Source of the DNA: Woeseiaceae bacterium
GTDB lineage: Bacteria; Pseudomonadota; Gammaproteobacteria; Steroidobacterales; Woeseiaceae
Assembly: GCA_013138675.1 (NCBI GenBank)
Contig: WTCH01000006.1
Coordinates: 1 to 8,945 of the forward strand
Direction of reading: 5' to 3'
DNA: 8,945 nucleotides
Below, in pieces: positions 1 through 7,389 of this stretch. The notes beneath the pieces were generated by a model. That model ran no database searches. It saw nothing but the letters and a program-made list of their open reading frames with translations, and was not told the DNA's origin. Made by a program: the position numbers and the translations under genes. How positions within the stretch are numbered: position 1 is the first letter of the stretch; every line of letters begins with the position of its first letter.

Positions 1-845
1 GCCTGCACCGATGGCAGTGCGAGGATTTCTGCAACCGAGGTCTCTTCGGTCTCGTTGATAGTCAGCCGGCGATCCAGATGTATCGTGCAGCCGTCGGCAA
101 CGGCACAGAGGCTGGGTGAGGTAGAACGAATTTCGCTGATTGTAACTGTGCCCTTACCGAGTGGCTCACGTGGCTCCAGGTCTTCATTGAGTTTTTCGAT
201 ATCCTTGATGATGCCAGCCATCTTGTAGACCGCATTATCGCCGCGCTCAGGTGCCGAGCCATGGCAGGAGAGACCAGAGGTGTGTACTTCCATTTCCATG
301 CGGCCGCGATGCCCGCGGTAAATTCGTAAACTGGTTGGCTCGGTGATAACGACCAGGTCGGGGCGCAAGCCGTCCTCGTTGACGATGTATTGCCAGCACA
401 GGCCATCGCAATCTTCTTCCTGCACGGTCCCCGTGACATACAGCGTCACGTTGTCAGGGATGCCTCTGTTCTTCAGCAGTGCGCCGGCATAGACGCTGGA
501 TGCAACGCCGCCTTTCATATCGCTGGTACCCCGTCCGTACAGAATACCATCCTCGACGTCGCCCGAGTGCGGGTCGCGATCCCAGAGCGACAGGTCGCCG
601 ACGTCGACGGTATCGACATGACCGTCCAGTGCGATCACCTTTGATCCACTGCCTATCCGGCCAAGTACGTTACCCATCGGATCGATGCGCACCTCGTCAT
701 AGCCGAGCTTCAGCATTTCGTCATGAATGCGTTTGATCACCGCACCCTCTTGTGAACTTAGTGACGGGATACGGATGATGTCCTGCATGAATTGCACGAG
801 GTCTGTTTCGAGTTCGCGTGCGTCGGCCAAGTAAGTTTCAGTCAT
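1..845 (-). CDS. ygeY: YgeY-family M20 metallohydrolase (selenium-metabolism-linked), C-terminus cut off by the window edge
   Basis: This is a zinc- or cobalt-type amidohydrolase of the M20 (ArgE/DapE/carboxypeptidase) family, predicted to be cytoplasmic; the substrate is unknown. Translation from the ATG at 845-843 gives 281 codons with no stop before the window ends; relatives have roughly 400 residues, so about two thirds is present. The M20 set is visible: HVD with His76 and Asp78, a bridging Asp109 in SDMKGG, the catalytic Glu143 and metal-binding Glu144 in VQEED, and Glu169 in TEPT. A lid-domain stretch around residues 190-208 (CHGSAPERGDNAVYKM) follows. The last metal-binding His lies beyond the window. 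There is no signal peptide. The start overlaps the end of the PLP gene by 8 bases, and only a weak GGA lies 10 bases upstream, so translational coupling is likely. The YgeY name rests on M20 motifs plus the neighbouring SDMH genes; a generic ArgE/DapE-like deacylase is the alternative. Confidence 0.85.
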   Translation of the reverse strand, partial: MTETYLADARELETDLVQFMQDIIRIPSLSSQEGAVIKRIHDEMLKLGYDEVRIDPMGNVLGRIGSGSKVIALDGHVDTVDVGDLSLWDRDPHSGDVEDGILYGRGTSDMKGGVASSVYAGALLKNRGIPDNVTLYVTGTVQEEDCDGLCWQYIVNEDGLRPDLVVITEPTSLRIYRGHRGRMEMEVHTSGLSCHGSAPERGDNAVYKMAGIIKDIEKLNEDLEPREPLGKGTVTISEIRSTSPSLCAVADGCTIHLDRRLTINETEETSVAEILALPSVQ

Positions 846-2319
846 GATTCGATAATCCGGTTGCTTCATTAAAGGCGTCGATCAGCCGATCCCACTCATC
901 TACGACGTCCTGTGAGAACACCTCTTTCCAGAAATCCTCGTCCCAAAGTTGTCGCAGTTCGTCCGATGTGCGGCCCTGTTGTTCCACCCACGTGAAGTAC
1001 TTGAAGTTGTGCAGTGCCTTTTGATCGGCGTAGGTCAGTTCGCGAAGGTGGTCAGTTGTGATTCCCTGCAAGTAGCGAGCGTAATGCTGGTCAGCCATGC
1101 GCGTCGTGTAAGGGCCCTGTGCTTCCTCCGCCTCCTGCATGCGCGAGGAGTACAGCTGCATCGAATCCGTGAGCGGCGTGAAGATCACGTCCCGGCCGTC
1201 CATGTCGTAGTAGCGCGCAGTCTTGATGCTCGCAACCAGGTTGCAAAGACCCGAGATGCCGATCATGTCCAGGGACTGCAACGTCTCTTCGTCCACACCC
1301 TCGCGAAGCAAGCACTTGTGACCCTCTTCGCTATTAAACAGACGCATGAGTTGCATCGCCTGCTCGTCATCGACGGCTGCGATCAGGTTGGTATTGCGAA
1401 CGTTGTGTACCCACGGAATATGCTTATCACCGATGCCCTCGATGCGGTGATCGCCGAATCCAAACTGGAGCAGGGTGGAGCACTGCAATGCTTCAGTGGC
1501 GACGACCCGCACACCGGGATGCTGTGTGCGCAGGTAATCGCCCGCCGCGATCGTTCCGGCAGAACCGGTGGCACTGACAAAGGCTGACAAGCGCCGACCA
1601 TCGCTATAGTGATTCGCAAAGACCTCACCGATCAGTGAGCCGGTCATCTGGTAGTGCCAGATGGCGTTGCCGAATTCCTCGAACTGGTTAAAAATAACAA
1701 CGCCGTCGCCACGCTGGTCTCGCAGCTCCCAGCATTTGTCGTAAATCTCTTTGACGTTCGATTCCGTACCCGGCGTAGCGATGATCTCGTCAGTACCGAT
1801 TTTCTCGAGCCACTCGAAGCGTTCTCGACTCATACCCTCGGGGAGAATCGCAACGGCCGGGCAGGCCAGTAGTGCACAGTCGTAGGCACCACCACGACAG
1901 TAGTTGCCGGTCGACGGCCACACGGCCTTTTGTGTCTCGGGATCGAAATTACCGGTAACCAGGCGCGGCACCAGGCAACCGTAAGCGGCACCAACCTTGT
2001 GCGCGCCAGTCGGAAACCAGTTTCCGACAATGCCGACGATCGTTGCGTCTACGCCTGTCAACGATTTAGGGAACTCGATCCAGTTTCCTTCGCCGAAGCC
2101 GCCACCCTGTGCGACAGGCTCGTTCTTCCAGGTAATGCGAAACAGATTCGCAGGATCCATATCCCACAGGCCGACGTCTTTCAGTCTCTCTGATATCCCG
2201 GCAGGTACCAGGCGTGGGTCTTTCTGCTGCGCAAACGTCGGCAGGACGATGTTGCGCTCGCGCGCACGAGCGACGGTTTTCTCAAGAACGTCACTGCGAA
2301 TATTCGGAATCAGGTTCAT
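838..2319 (-). CDS. Fold-type II PLP-dependent enzyme with TrpB-like lysine motif; possible functional stand-in for YgeX
   Basis: The 493-residue product is a pyridoxal-phosphate enzyme of the tryptophan synthase beta/cysteine synthase superfamily. The probable Schiff-base lysine is Lys108 in PTGAHKVGAAYG, matching the TGAHK motif of TrpB. STGN at 136-139 looks like the loop after the lysine that contacts the cofactor or substrate carboxylate, and SATGSAGT at 249-256 is the glycine-rich phosphate-binding loop. Residues from about 395 to 493 form a Trp-, Asp- and Glu-rich tail beyond the usual core. Diaminopropionate ammonia-lyase (YgeX) is also fold type II but is about 398 residues long with a different lysine context, so I do not call this ygeX. 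The position between xdhD and ygeY suggests a beta-elimination or deamination step on a purine-derived amino acid; this is inference. The start overlaps the xdhD stop by 4 bases and has a strong GGAGG six bases upstream. Catalysis of beta-replacement rather than elimination is equally possible. Confidence 0.9.
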   Translation of the reverse strand: MNLIPNIRSDVLEKTVARARERNIVLPTFAQQKDPRLVPAGISERLKDVGLWDMDPANLFRITWKNEPVAQGGGFGEGNWIEFPKSLTGVDATIVGIVGNWFPTGAHKVGAAYGCLVPRLVTGNFDPETQKAVWPSTGNYCRGGAYDCALLACPAVAILPEGMSRERFEWLEKIGTDEIIATPGTESNVKEIYDKCWELRDQRGDGVVIFNQFEEFGNAIWHYQMTGSLIGEVFANHYSDGRRLSAFVSATGSAGTIAAGDYLRTQHPGVRVVATEALQCSTLLQFGFGDHRIEGIGDKHIPWVHNVRNTNLIAAVDDEQAMQLMRLFNSEEGHKCLLREGVDEETLQSLDMIGISGLCNLVASIKTARYYDMDGRDVIFTPLTDSMQLYSSRMQEAEEAQGPYTTRMADQHYARYLQGITTDHLRELTYADQKALHNFKYFTWVEQQGRTSDELRQLWDEDFWKEVFSQDVVDEWDRLIDAFNEATGLSNHD

Positions 2320-5099
2320 AGATCGCCTCCAAGAGCGATATTCGGAATCGTTTCACGGTCGCCCCATGCCAATTCGACTTCAGTTTTTTGATCGCGCATC
2401 GCTCGCAGTAGTTCGTCCTGGTCAACAGGCAAGCTGCGCATGCGTACGCCGGTGGCGCGATAGATTGCGTTAGTAATGGCCGCGCTGGTCGGGATGCTCG
2501 GCAGCTCGCCCACGCCTTTCGCCCCGTACGGTCCTGTGGACGTCTGGTGTTCCACGATACGGTTGCTGATCTTGGGCGTGTGACTGATGCTCGGCACCTT
2601 GTAGCGGGCCAGCACATCGGTCCAGGGAACGCCGTCTTCCTGGATGTAATGTTCCGTTAGCGTGTAGCCGATACACATGACGATGCCGCCCTCGATTTGT
2701 CCCTGCAGCGTCAATGGGTTTATGGCGCGACCGACGTCATGCGCCGCGACAATCTTGTTAACGCTCACTTCGCCCGTGTTCATGTCGATCTCGCACAAGG
2801 CGGCTTGCGCACAGTAGCTGAAGGCGACGTGCATATCGCCACCGCTACCGAGCGGTTGGGTTTCGGGTGCCATGTAATCGTGCCGGACGACAACGGGTGT
2901 TCCCGGTTCTGCTTTCAGGCGCGCGGCCGCATCGGCTGCAGCGAGGCGCACAGCGTTACCGCTGACATACGTTTGCCGACTCGCAGTCGTCGGGCCGCCA
3001 TCGGGGCAGTAATCGGTGTCCCCGAGCAATACATTGACCGCGCTCGCTTCAATGCCGAGTTCTTCAGCAGCGCAGGCGGCAAGCACTGCCGGCAAGCCCT
3101 GGCCCATTTCTGCGGACGAGATACGCACCTCGGCAGTCGTGCCGTTCCTGTCATCCGGCCAGACTTCGATTTCAGCGCTGGCCTTGTCGGGTGCGCCGCC
3201 GCCAAGGCCGGTGTTCTTGTACGCAACGGCCAGGCCCCAGGCGAAGCGTTTGTTGCCTTCCTCCCAGGTCCAGCGAAAAGCTTCGTCACGCATATCCTGT
3301 TCGACGAGGTCGATGCACTCTTGCAGCCCCGCACTCTCACGCAGGACCTGGCCGGTTGAGGTTACCGATCCGACCTCCAGCGCGTTGATGCGGCGAATCT
3401 CGACGACATCCAGTTCGAGCTCTTCCGCGAGGCGGTCCATGTTGCTTTCGACCGCGAAACAACTCTGCGTCACACCAAAGCCGCGAAACGCGCCGCTCGG
3501 TGCGTTATTGGTGTACATGGCAAAGCAGTCCACCTTCACATTTGGCACGTCGTAAGGACCGGCGGCGTGCGTGCTGGCGCGGGTCAGCACTTTTTCGCTA
3601 AGGCTCGCGTACGCGCCGCCGTCGCCATAGAGCGTTGCCTCGACAGCCGTCAATTTGCCGTCACGTGTTGCACCAGTGCGTATGCGAATGACGGTGGCAT
3701 GCCGCTTTGGATGAACCAGCAGGCTTTCCTGGCGCGAATACAACATCTTGACAGGGCGCTGGGTTTTTTCGGCGAGCAGTGCCGCGTGAATCTGACCTGT
3801 GATGTCTTCCTTGCCACCAAAGCCGCCACCCATAAGTGTCGCCACGATGCGCACCGAATCCGGCTCAAGGCCCAGGGTTGCGGCAACCTGGTCACGGTCT
3901 CCGTAGGGAATCTGACTGCCGACATAAACCGTCGTCTTGTCGTGCCGGGTAGTTTCACCTCGTGCTGCGGCAGCGTCACATATGCCGCCAAACTTCTCGG
4001 GGCTATATCCGGCAGGCACACCGATCGAGCATTCGGGTTCGAGGAACATATGCTCCGTCGCCGGCGTTCGGTAGGTCTGGTCAATGATCGTGTCGGCTTT
4101 GGCAAACCCGGCAGCAATATCGCCCTTATTGACCTTGATATGTTTAAGCAGATTGCCCTCGGCTCGGCCTTCATGCACAAGTGGGGAATCCGGTTTCGCG
4201 GCCTCAATCGCGTCGCTGATGACGGGCAGTTCCTCATAGTCGACCGCGATCAGGTCCAGCGCTGCGGCGGCGACTTCTTCGCTGTCGGCGGCAACTATAG
4301 CGATGGCATCGCCGGCATAACGGACCTTGTCCGCGCACAGCACCGGCCAGTCGGTGATAAAGACACCGTGCAGGTTTCTGCCCGGAATGTCTTCGTGTGT
4401 CAGGACAGCGTGGACGCCAGGCAAGTCGCGCGCCGCACTTGTGTTGATTGATACGATCCTTGCATGCGGGATGTTCGCCCGCTTCGTTCGCGCATACAGC
4501 ATGCCGGCGAATCGATAGTCGTCGGTAAAGCGGGCTTCGCCCGTGATCTTGTCCCTGGCCTGCAGGTTAGGCATCGGTTTGCCAATCGAATGACTTTCAT
4601 GCTGTGAAACCGGCAAGAGGGGCGGGACGTCCTGCCCGGAGGCCTGCAGAATGGCGCGGCTAATGCTCTGGTAACCGGTGCAGCGGCAGAATGTGTCTTT
4701 GAGAGCGACCGCTATGTGCTCTTCAGTCAGAACCTCCCCGGCCGCCTGTTTCTCGTCGATGAGCGCTTTTGCGGTCATGATGACGCCTGGCGTGCAGATT
4801 CCGCACTGCACCGCACCGTGGTCCAGGAACGCCTGCTGCAACACATGCAGTTCACCATCCTGCGAAAGGTTCTCGATGGTTTCGACTCGCGTGCCGTCTG
4901 CCTTGAACGCCGGATAAACGCAACTCACCACGGGCGTGCCATCCACGAGAACCGTACAAATCCCGCACTCCGCCTCGTTGCAGCCTATCTTTGTTCCGGT
5001 TAGCTGCAGGTCCTTGCGCAGTACCTCTGACAGGTAACGCGACTCTGGCACATCGAGGTCTACCGGCCGACCATTCACTGTCATTCGTAATCTGCTCAT
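2316..5099 (-). CDS. xdhD: XdhD-type molybdenum hydroxylase, fused 2Fe-2S and molybdopterin-binding subunit
   Basis: A 927-residue xanthine-dehydrogenase-family subunit that hydroxylates (or works in reverse on) a purine-like or other heterocycle at a molybdenum centre. Residues 1-155 hold two 2Fe-2S sites: Cys40, Cys45, Cys48, Cys60 (plant-ferredoxin type) and Cys99, Cys102, Cys138, Cys140. The molybdopterin part starts near residue 174 with the hammerhead domain. It shows GGGFGGKE at 424-431, RQES with Glu458, AFRGFG with Arg539, MGQG at 665-668, the cofactor stretch PDGGPTTASRQTYVSGNAV at 699-717, and the catalytic GVGE with Glu865. The length is close to E. coli XdhD (about 956). FAD is absent here and is supplied by the adjacent ygfM product. 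In this family the enzyme is thought to carry selenium as a labile cofactor, which sequence cannot show; there is no in-frame selenocysteine codon. The ATG overlaps the ygfM stop by 4 bases, with GGAG seven bases upstream. The true substrate is unknown. Confidence 0.92.
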   Translation of the reverse strand: MSRLRMTVNGRPVDLDVPESRYLSEVLRKDLQLTGTKIGCNEAECGICTVLVDGTPVVSCVYPAFKADGTRVETIENLSQDGELHVLQQAFLDHGAVQCGICTPGVIMTAKALIDEKQAAGEVLTEEHIAVALKDTFCRCTGYQSISRAILQASGQDVPPLLPVSQHESHSIGKPMPNLQARDKITGEARFTDDYRFAGMLYARTKRANIPHARIVSINTSAARDLPGVHAVLTHEDIPGRNLHGVFITDWPVLCADKVRYAGDAIAIVAADSEEVAAAALDLIAVDYEELPVISDAIEAAKPDSPLVHEGRAEGNLLKHIKVNKGDIAAGFAKADTIIDQTYRTPATEHMFLEPECSIGVPAGYSPEKFGGICDAAAARGETTRHDKTTVYVGSQIPYGDRDQVAATLGLEPDSVRIVATLMGGGFGGKEDITGQIHAALLAEKTQRPVKMLYSRQESLLVHPKRHATVIRIRTGATRDGKLTAVEATLYGDGGAYASLSEKVLTRASTHAAGPYDVPNVKVDCFAMYTNNAPSGAFRGFGVTQSCFAVESNMDRLAEELELDVVEIRRINALEVGSVTSTGQVLRESAGLQECIDLVEQDMRDEAFRWTWEEGNKRFAWGLAVAYKNTGLGGGAPDKASAEIEVWPDDRNGTTAEVRISSAEMGQGLPAVLAACAAEELGIEASAVNVLLGDTDYCPDGGPTTASRQTYVSGNAVRLAAADAAARLKAEPGTPVVVRHDYMAPETQPLGSGGDMHVAFSYCAQAALCEIDMNTGEVSVNKIVAAHDVGRAINPLTLQGQIEGGIVMCIGYTLTEHYIQEDGVPWTDVLARYKVPSISHTPKISNRIVEHQTSTGPYGAKGVGELPSIPTSAAITNAIYRATGVRMRSLPVDQDELLRAMRDQKTEVELAWGDRETIPNIALGGDL
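2326..2330 (-). promoter_or_regulatory. Strong Shine-Dalgarno site for the PLP enzyme gene
   Basis: On the minus strand GGAGG lies six bases before the ATG at 2319-2317, inside the last codons of xdhD. It fixes the start of the PLP gene and is the best ribosome binding site in the window, so this gene can be translated well without relying only on coupling to xdhD. Confidence 0.75.
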
Positions 5100-5998
5100 G
5101 TGCGGACTCCACGAGCACGATCGGCAGCACTGTTCAAAATGGCAGGCAGGAAGGTACGCACCATCTGCTCCCGGTACTCCCGGCTCGCGCGGTACTTGCT
5201 CGAGCGGAGTGTGACGCTCGCCAGTGCTGCCTCGGCCGTCTTGTCGAATAATTCGCTTGAGGCAATGTTTCCCACGAGTACTTCCATCGCTGCCTCGGCA
5301 AGGAAGGGTACTGGCCCGACCGGGCCCATGCTGATGCGTGCATTGCTGATCGTGTCGTCGTCCTCAAGCCGCAATCGAACAGCCATGGAGATGATGGGCA
5401 GGCACAGGCCCTGCGGACGCATTACGCGATGATGAGCCGATCCCTCACCGGGCCCTGTGGGCTTGAAGCGCAATCTCGTTAGTACCTCGCGATGACGATC
5501 TATGAAACTCTTGCCCGGAGCGCGAAACGATTCCTGCATTGGAATCCAGCGCGTGCCGTCTGCCGCCGCGATCTCGATCTCGCCGCCCAGGGCCAGCAGT
5601 CCAATGGTGCCGTCGCCGGCCGGTAGTGCGTGAGCGACGTTGCCGGCGAGCGTCCCTACGTTGCGAACTTGTGGTCCACCGATCACGCCGCAGCTTTCGG
5701 ACAGGCAGGTTCCGTACTCAATGATTCGTGCATCCCTGATGATTTGGCTGTGCGTTACACCACAACCAATAACGATGTGCTCGCCGTCGACATCGATCGC
5801 ATCCAGACCCGGAATGCGCGATACATCCACCAGTGCTTCAACAGGTCGGTGCAAACCACGGCGAATTTCCACGAGCAAATCAGTGCCGCCGCCAACGACA
5901 CGAGCTTGGCCGTCATAGCGCTGCAATGTGTCGACAGCCTCTGCTACAGATTTCGGCGTGTAGTAGTTGTGCCAGCGATTTGCCGAGGTATTCGTCAT
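5096..5998 (-). CDS. ygfM: YgfM-type FAD-binding subunit of a molybdenum hydroxylase
   Basis: A 300-residue flavoprotein subunit of the xanthine/CO dehydrogenase type. It takes electrons from the iron-sulfur clusters of its partner and passes them to an acceptor through FAD. The N-terminal FAD-binding domain shows the pyrophosphate-binding VVGGGTDL at 34-41 and the second FAD signature IGGPQVRNVGTLAGN at 106-120. The C-terminal part, from about residue 185, is the CO-dehydrogenase-flavoprotein C-terminal domain and starts near the RPQGLCLP stretch. It is somewhat longer than E. coli YgfM (about 259 residues), but nothing looks broken. I see no iron-sulfur cysteines and no signal peptide. It lies directly before xdhD with a 4-base ATGA overlap, as expected for two subunits made in equal amounts. 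Its own ATG, 12 bases after the ssnA stop, has no clear Shine-Dalgarno, so reinitiation after ssnA is likely. Confidence 0.9.
   Translation of the reverse strand: MTNTSANRWHNYYTPKSVAEAVDTLQRYDGQARVVGGGTDLLVEIRRGLHRPVEALVDVSRIPGLDAIDVDGEHIVIGCGVTHSQIIRDARIIEYGTCLSESCGVIGGPQVRNVGTLAGNVAHALPAGDGTIGLLALGGEIEIAAADGTRWIPMQESFRAPGKSFIDRHREVLTRLRFKPTGPGEGSAHHRVMRPQGLCLPIISMAVRLRLEDDDTISNARISMGPVGPVPFLAEAAMEVLVGNIASSELFDKTAEAALASVTLRSSKYRASREYREQMVRTFLPAILNSAADRARGVRT
5107..5110 (-). promoter_or_regulatory. Shine-Dalgarno site for xdhD
   Basis: GGAG on the minus strand sits seven bases before the ATG at 5099-5097, within the last codons of ygfM. It supports this start over the internal Met6 of the same frame. 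Confidence 0.65.
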
Positions 5999-6010
5999 CG
6001 TCGTATCGGG

Positions 6011-7333
6011 TTAGTTGATCCGCGCCCAGATGTCAGGGGCGCGTTCGGCGCAGCGGGCACGAATGGCGGCTTCGTCAAGATCCGGCAGTTGGCCGTCTTC
6101 GACAACAACGCGGCCTCTTGCAATCGTCGTCGCGACACGGCTGAAGCCGACGCCAAACATAAGGTGGCCATAAAACGTCTCCGCATTTAGCGGGGTAAAC
6201 GGAACATAGTCGTGAATCACGACGTCGGCGAGTTGCCCTGCTGCCAGTGCGCCGCGCGGCTCGTCAAACAAGCGATTGCATATGGCGCTGTTGCTCCTGA
6301 GCAGAATCTCGCAGGCTTCGACAAACGCGAGCGTGGGGTCTCTGTGTTCGGCGCGCTGATGCAGGTACATGGCGCGGGCCTGTGAAATAAGGTGCGAGGA
6401 TATGCCGTCCGTGCCGACGCCGACCGTTACACCGTGATCGAGTATCTCCAAGATAGGTGATACACCGAGTCCGTTGTTCATATTGGACTCAGGGTTGTTC
6501 ACGAGTATGGAGTCGGTGGATTGCAGCAGATCCAGCTCTGCAGGCGTAAGGCAGGTGCCGTGCACAAAGATGGACTTATTGCCCGGGATGCCGAAGTCGG
6601 CAAATCGCTCCATGACATTCTTGCCATCGCGTTCCATGGTCGTCTGTACATCGATTTCATCTTCGGCCACGTGCACGTGGAAGCCGGCATCAAGTGAATC
6701 TGCAGCCGCGGCGCACCGCTCCAGCGTCTTGTCACCCAGTGTCATGGAGGCATGCAAGCCGAACAGGGCGCTCATCTGTTTGTCGCTGGAGTCGCGGCAC
6801 TTGCGTATATAGCGTTCGTTTTCTTCGATACCTTCTCCGTCTTTGTTTCGATCCGAGACTTCGTAGCAAAGGCAACCGCTCAAACCAACATCGCGGAATG
6901 CTCGTTCCACCTGGTCGAGACTGCCGTCGCAACAGGATGGCGACGCGTGATGGTCGATGACAGTGGTGCAGCCAGCACGTGCGGCATCCATCAGGGCCAG
7001 CAAGGCAGAGTAATAAACGTCCTCAGAATCGAGCGCCGCGTCGAGCTTCCACCACAGGTTTTTAAGGTTCTGCTCGAAATTTCGTGCAGGCGGACCGGGC
7101 GGCGTGAAGCCGCGGGCGAAGGTGGAGTAGAGATGATGGTGAGCGTTGATCAGGCCCGGCATGACAAGCTTGCCGCCGGCATCTATCGTGCGGTCGGCTG
7201 AACAGGAGTCGGGATCCAGGTCGCCAACAGCGACAATCTGCTCGCCGTCTATAAAGACACAGCCGTTCTCGACGAAGTTATTGGCGTCATCGAGCGTGGC
7301 CAGGTGGCCGTTGGTGATCAGCAGAGAAGTCAT
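6011..7333 (-). CDS. ssnA: SsnA-type aminohydrolase (amidohydrolase superfamily)
   Basis: A 440-residue metal-dependent hydrolase of the guanine deaminase/atrazine chlorohydrolase type, very close in length to E. coli SsnA (about 442). The short N-terminal beta part is followed by the TIM barrel beginning at MPGLINAHHHLYS. The metal and catalytic residues are all present: His65-x-His67, His219/His221 with Glu224 in HVHVAED, His258 in FVHGT, and Asp309 in VGTDG. The NNPESNMNNG stretch at 279-288 matches the conserved NPxSN segment that lines the active site in this group. It should therefore be catalytically active, probably removing an amino group or opening a C-N bond in a ring compound. The name SsnA comes from a stationary-phase phenotype in E. 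coli, and its substrate is not settled. It lies between ygfK and ygfM as in E. coli. The start is supported by a purine-rich AGAGA eight bases upstream. A deaminase of another purine or pyrimidine cannot be excluded. Confidence 0.9.
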   Translation of the reverse strand: MTSLLITNGHLATLDDANNFVENGCVFIDGEQIVAVGDLDPDSCSADRTIDAGGKLVMPGLINAHHHLYSTFARGFTPPGPPARNFEQNLKNLWWKLDAALDSEDVYYSALLALMDAARAGCTTVIDHHASPSCCDGSLDQVERAFRDVGLSGCLCYEVSDRNKDGEGIEENERYIRKCRDSSDKQMSALFGLHASMTLGDKTLERCAAAADSLDAGFHVHVAEDEIDVQTTMERDGKNVMERFADFGIPGNKSIFVHGTCLTPAELDLLQSTDSILVNNPESNMNNGLGVSPILEILDHGVTVGVGTDGISSHLISQARAMYLHQRAEHRDPTLAFVEACEILLRSNSAICNRLFDEPRGALAAGQLADVVIHDYVPFTPLNAETFYGHLMFGVGFSRVATTIARGRVVVEDGQLPDLDEAAIRARCAERAPDIWARIN

Positions 7334-7389
7334 GCATTCGGTCTCTTTTCCCCGAGAATAGACGTCGCAGCCGGTTCAGTCGGTCGTGG
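7334..7389. other. 56-base spacer between ygfK and ssnA, the only non-overlapping gap of any size
   Basis: The spacer holds the ssnA ribosome binding site. A possible 4-base stem (TCTC with GAGA around GGGGAAAA) is too short to call, with no T-run after it, so it is not a credible terminator. I see no convincing -35/-10 pair. Transcription probably reads through from ygfK. Confidence 0.5.
7342..7346 (-). promoter_or_regulatory. Probable ribosome binding site of ssnA
   Basis: AGAGA on the minus strand, eight bases before the ATG at 7333-7331, is a weak but well-placed purine tract. An overlapping ATG four bases upstream, in another frame, opens only a short shadow reading frame and is not favoured. 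Confidence 0.45.

Noticed and set aside
838..2319. Calling the PLP gene ygeX (diaminopropionate ammonia-lyase) or trpB
   Set aside because: Length and lysine context differ from YgeX. Despite the TGAHK motif, the rest of the protein and the operon do not suggest tryptophan synthesis.
2697..3359. A 220-codon plus-strand frame, and others like it at 949-1587, 1997-2473 and 5630-6190
   Set aside because: All lie opposite well-supported genes, overlap one another and show no family motifs; they are shadows.
3567..4451. A 294-codon open frame on the plus strand inside xdhD
   Set aside because: It is fully antisense to conserved molybdopterin-domain motifs, has no recognisable domain, and is rich in Arg/Cys/Gly as expected from antisense of a moderately GC-rich gene.
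2316..5099. Selenocysteine-encoding TGA codons in the hydroxylase or reductase
   Set aside because: All frames are continuous without internal TGA; selenium in this family is thought to be a non-amino-acid cofactor.
7334..7389. A transcription terminator or promoter in the ygfK-ssnA gap
   Set aside because: The only stem is four base pairs with no T-tract, and no convincing -35/-10 pair is visible.
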